Shown here: positions 19,461 through 20,856 of the stretch, piece by piece
How the letters are laid out: every line of letters starts with the position of its first letter
Position numbering within the stretch: the first letter of the stretch is position 1
NCBI GenBank assembly: GCA_036897625.1
Contig: JAYMTA010001266.1
Span: 1-20,856 of the forward strand
DNA: 20,856 nt
Origin: Pelargonium cotyledonis
Taxonomy: Eukaryota > Streptophyta > Magnoliopsida > Geraniales > Geraniaceae
Direction: 5' to 3'
The notes under the pieces: model-generated
What the model saw: only the letters and a program-made list of their open reading frames with translations
What the model was told of the DNA's origin: nothing
Database searches by the model: none
Position numbers and translations under genes: made by a program

Positions 19461-20735
19461 ACTTCACCTCAGGGAGGGAAAGTAGTTGCGTTAAAATATG
19501 GTAATGAGAGTTTTGTCGCTCGTGTGGTCTAACCTGACTCGAATGTGGATTAATCTAGATGTGGCATGGCTTAAATGTGATTATTCAATGTTGATCGTGT
19601 GCCCATACTTCAAAAACCTCATGGTTAAGAGAACTAAAAAACTCAAGTTTTTGGTGCAATTTTGATGTGTAAGAAGTTGTTAATATTAGCTCGGAGTGTT
19701 TAGGATTTCAAGCTCGGCCATGTCATGGAAGCAAATTTAGATAGTGACTTTTCTAATTTTAAGTTTTTCTCCACCTATCAACTAGGCAATTTTTTATTTA
19801 GTTAATGACGTTTTGTTTAAGTCAACGTCAAATGAAATATGTTTTGTTACAAATTTTACGTGAATTTTGAGTCAATACTTCAAAGTTTACTTTGATTTTA
19901 AGTCTAAAAGTAACACATGTGTTGAAATAGTTCAATATGTAGGACTATAAATCAAATTCAATTTGTGAGTCAGTATATGAAAAGAAAAATAAAACCGGTA
20001 TCATGTAACTAATAATTAATATAAAAATATCCAACTCATCTTCCACATGATAGCATTTGTATTCATAAAGAGGCATTATAATTGGTTGAAATCAGCAATC
20101 GATCTCACATGCCTAAACATTTGACTTCATGCTTGGTCATGAGAGTCCTTGTTTTTGGAGTCCCATCAATAATTGTAGAGGATAATGTTGATATAATCAA
20201 ACATAATCAATAAACAAATTAAACTTTGAAATAATAAACCAAGAAATGTAAAATTTGAACTTAGTTTTCATTCATAAATAGAAAAAGGAAATGTTCTAAA
20301 TTTATTTTAATACGTCTTGTTAAGTTGAAGCATGAAGATTTTAAATTCTCCACTTGACAATAACTGACAAAAATGGTCTTAGACAGACATTCTCAATAGC
20401 CCACTTTAAACAACTCACGTATCATGATTTGTTGTGTTATTTAGTTTCACTTCTTCTTAAATTGTCTATATTTCGTCAATGTTGATGCAGGCGACAATGA
20501 TATAGAACAATAGAAAGAATTCCGTGGGAGGAGCGATTGATAGTAAAATAATCTTATCAAGAGCTAGTAGTAGTGGAGATGAAATTGAGGCAAACGCATA
20601 TGTGTTCGGAACAAGTTGAAATTCATTTGGCGCACTCAAAAACTGGCATGCAAACAATACTCACATTCTTTACTGCTATGATCTATGACTCTATGTAGTC
20701 TTGGCCATTATTTTAATGGCATTTTTAGCTTTTTA
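19461..20735. other. Intergenic AT-rich DNA upstream of the exportin gene
   Basis: No reading frame here shows recognisable similarity on either strand, and no RNA gene is seen. It may include decayed transposon DNA, but no ends or duplications are clear enough to name an element. Confidence 0.6.
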
Positions 20736-20856
20736 CTAGTAAAACAATCCGTGCATCGCACGGGTTAGTAAATAATAATTACTATACATAAAAATATTTA
20801 AAATTAAATGTATACATACGTTGCACTTTTATGGTGCATTATAATATATATATATA
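20736..20856 (-). mobile_element. Helitron-like 3' terminus, element continues off window
   Basis: On the minus strand the hairpin CCGTGC-GAT-GCACGG (20763-20749) is followed 9 nt later by CTAG (20739-20736) and then T. This is the standard 3' end of a plant Helitron (short GC-rich hairpin, then CTRR, inserted before T). The body would extend right of base 20856, so the 5' TC end, length and coding content cannot be judged. The hairpin sequence resembles a widespread eudicot repeat I recall. Confidence 0.55.
20842..20856. repeat. (TA)n tract at the window edge
   Basis: The window ends in an AT dinucleotide run, inside the putative Helitron. Confidence 0.7.

Noticed and set aside
19267-19461. 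Plus-strand 64-codon frame starting MGERWRRRREIAADLDVL
   Set aside because: It is antisense to the CT-rich leader of the exportin gene; its Arg-rich start simply reflects the GA-rich complement. No family similarity.
20040-20460. Impression of a decayed retroelement in the upstream region
   Set aside because: No LTR ends, primer site or coding block could be pointed to, so no element was called.

Overview
The window looks like nuclear DNA of a flowering plant, most likely a eudicot. It is AT-rich, has many short GT-AG introns, and carries plant-type transposon fragments (Stowaway MITEs, LTR remnants, a Helitron-like end). No species call is possible from sequence alone. One gene dominates: a minus-strand gene for the plant Exportin-7 / RanBP16-RanBP17 type nuclear transport receptor (importin-beta superfamily, Arabidopsis AT5G06120-like). 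I traced 25 coding exons from the ATG at 17067 down to a splice donor at 212/211. They total 2,874 nt (958 codons), join in frame at every junction, and contain no internal stop. The final roughly 90 codons and the 3' UTR lie left of base 1, so the gene is 3'-truncated by the window edge only.

Layout from gene start to gene end (right to left). At 20736-20856 there is a Helitron-like 3' end running off the window. At 19331-20735 there is AT-rich intergenic DNA with no supported gene. Around 19150-19330 lie a probable promoter and an ATG-free, CT-rich first (non-coding) exon. At 17074-19152 there is a probable 5'-UTR intron. At 16827-17067 is coding exon 1, with the start codon and the start of the importin-beta N-terminal fold. 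Exons 2-7 follow (12846-16569), then a 2.9 kb intron with LTR-retroelement fossils (9917-12845). Exons 8-15 (6089-9916) include an intron mostly filled by a Stowaway MITE and another holding an imperfect ~120 bp direct repeat. Exons 16-21 (3781-6003) include an intron with a second, older MITE of the same kind. Exons 22-25 (213-3306) include an intron with a 26-bp alternating CG/CA tract.

I see no operon-like, CRISPR, toxin, tRNA or rRNA content, and no convincing second protein gene on either strand. I found no evidence for a new biological system. The observations worth checking concern splicing (a possible GC-AG leader intron, a NAGNAG acceptor, tandem donors), sequence divergence of this exportin copy, and the mobile-element history of its introns. 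Comparisons with other plant exportin-7 proteins come from memory of the family, not from a search.
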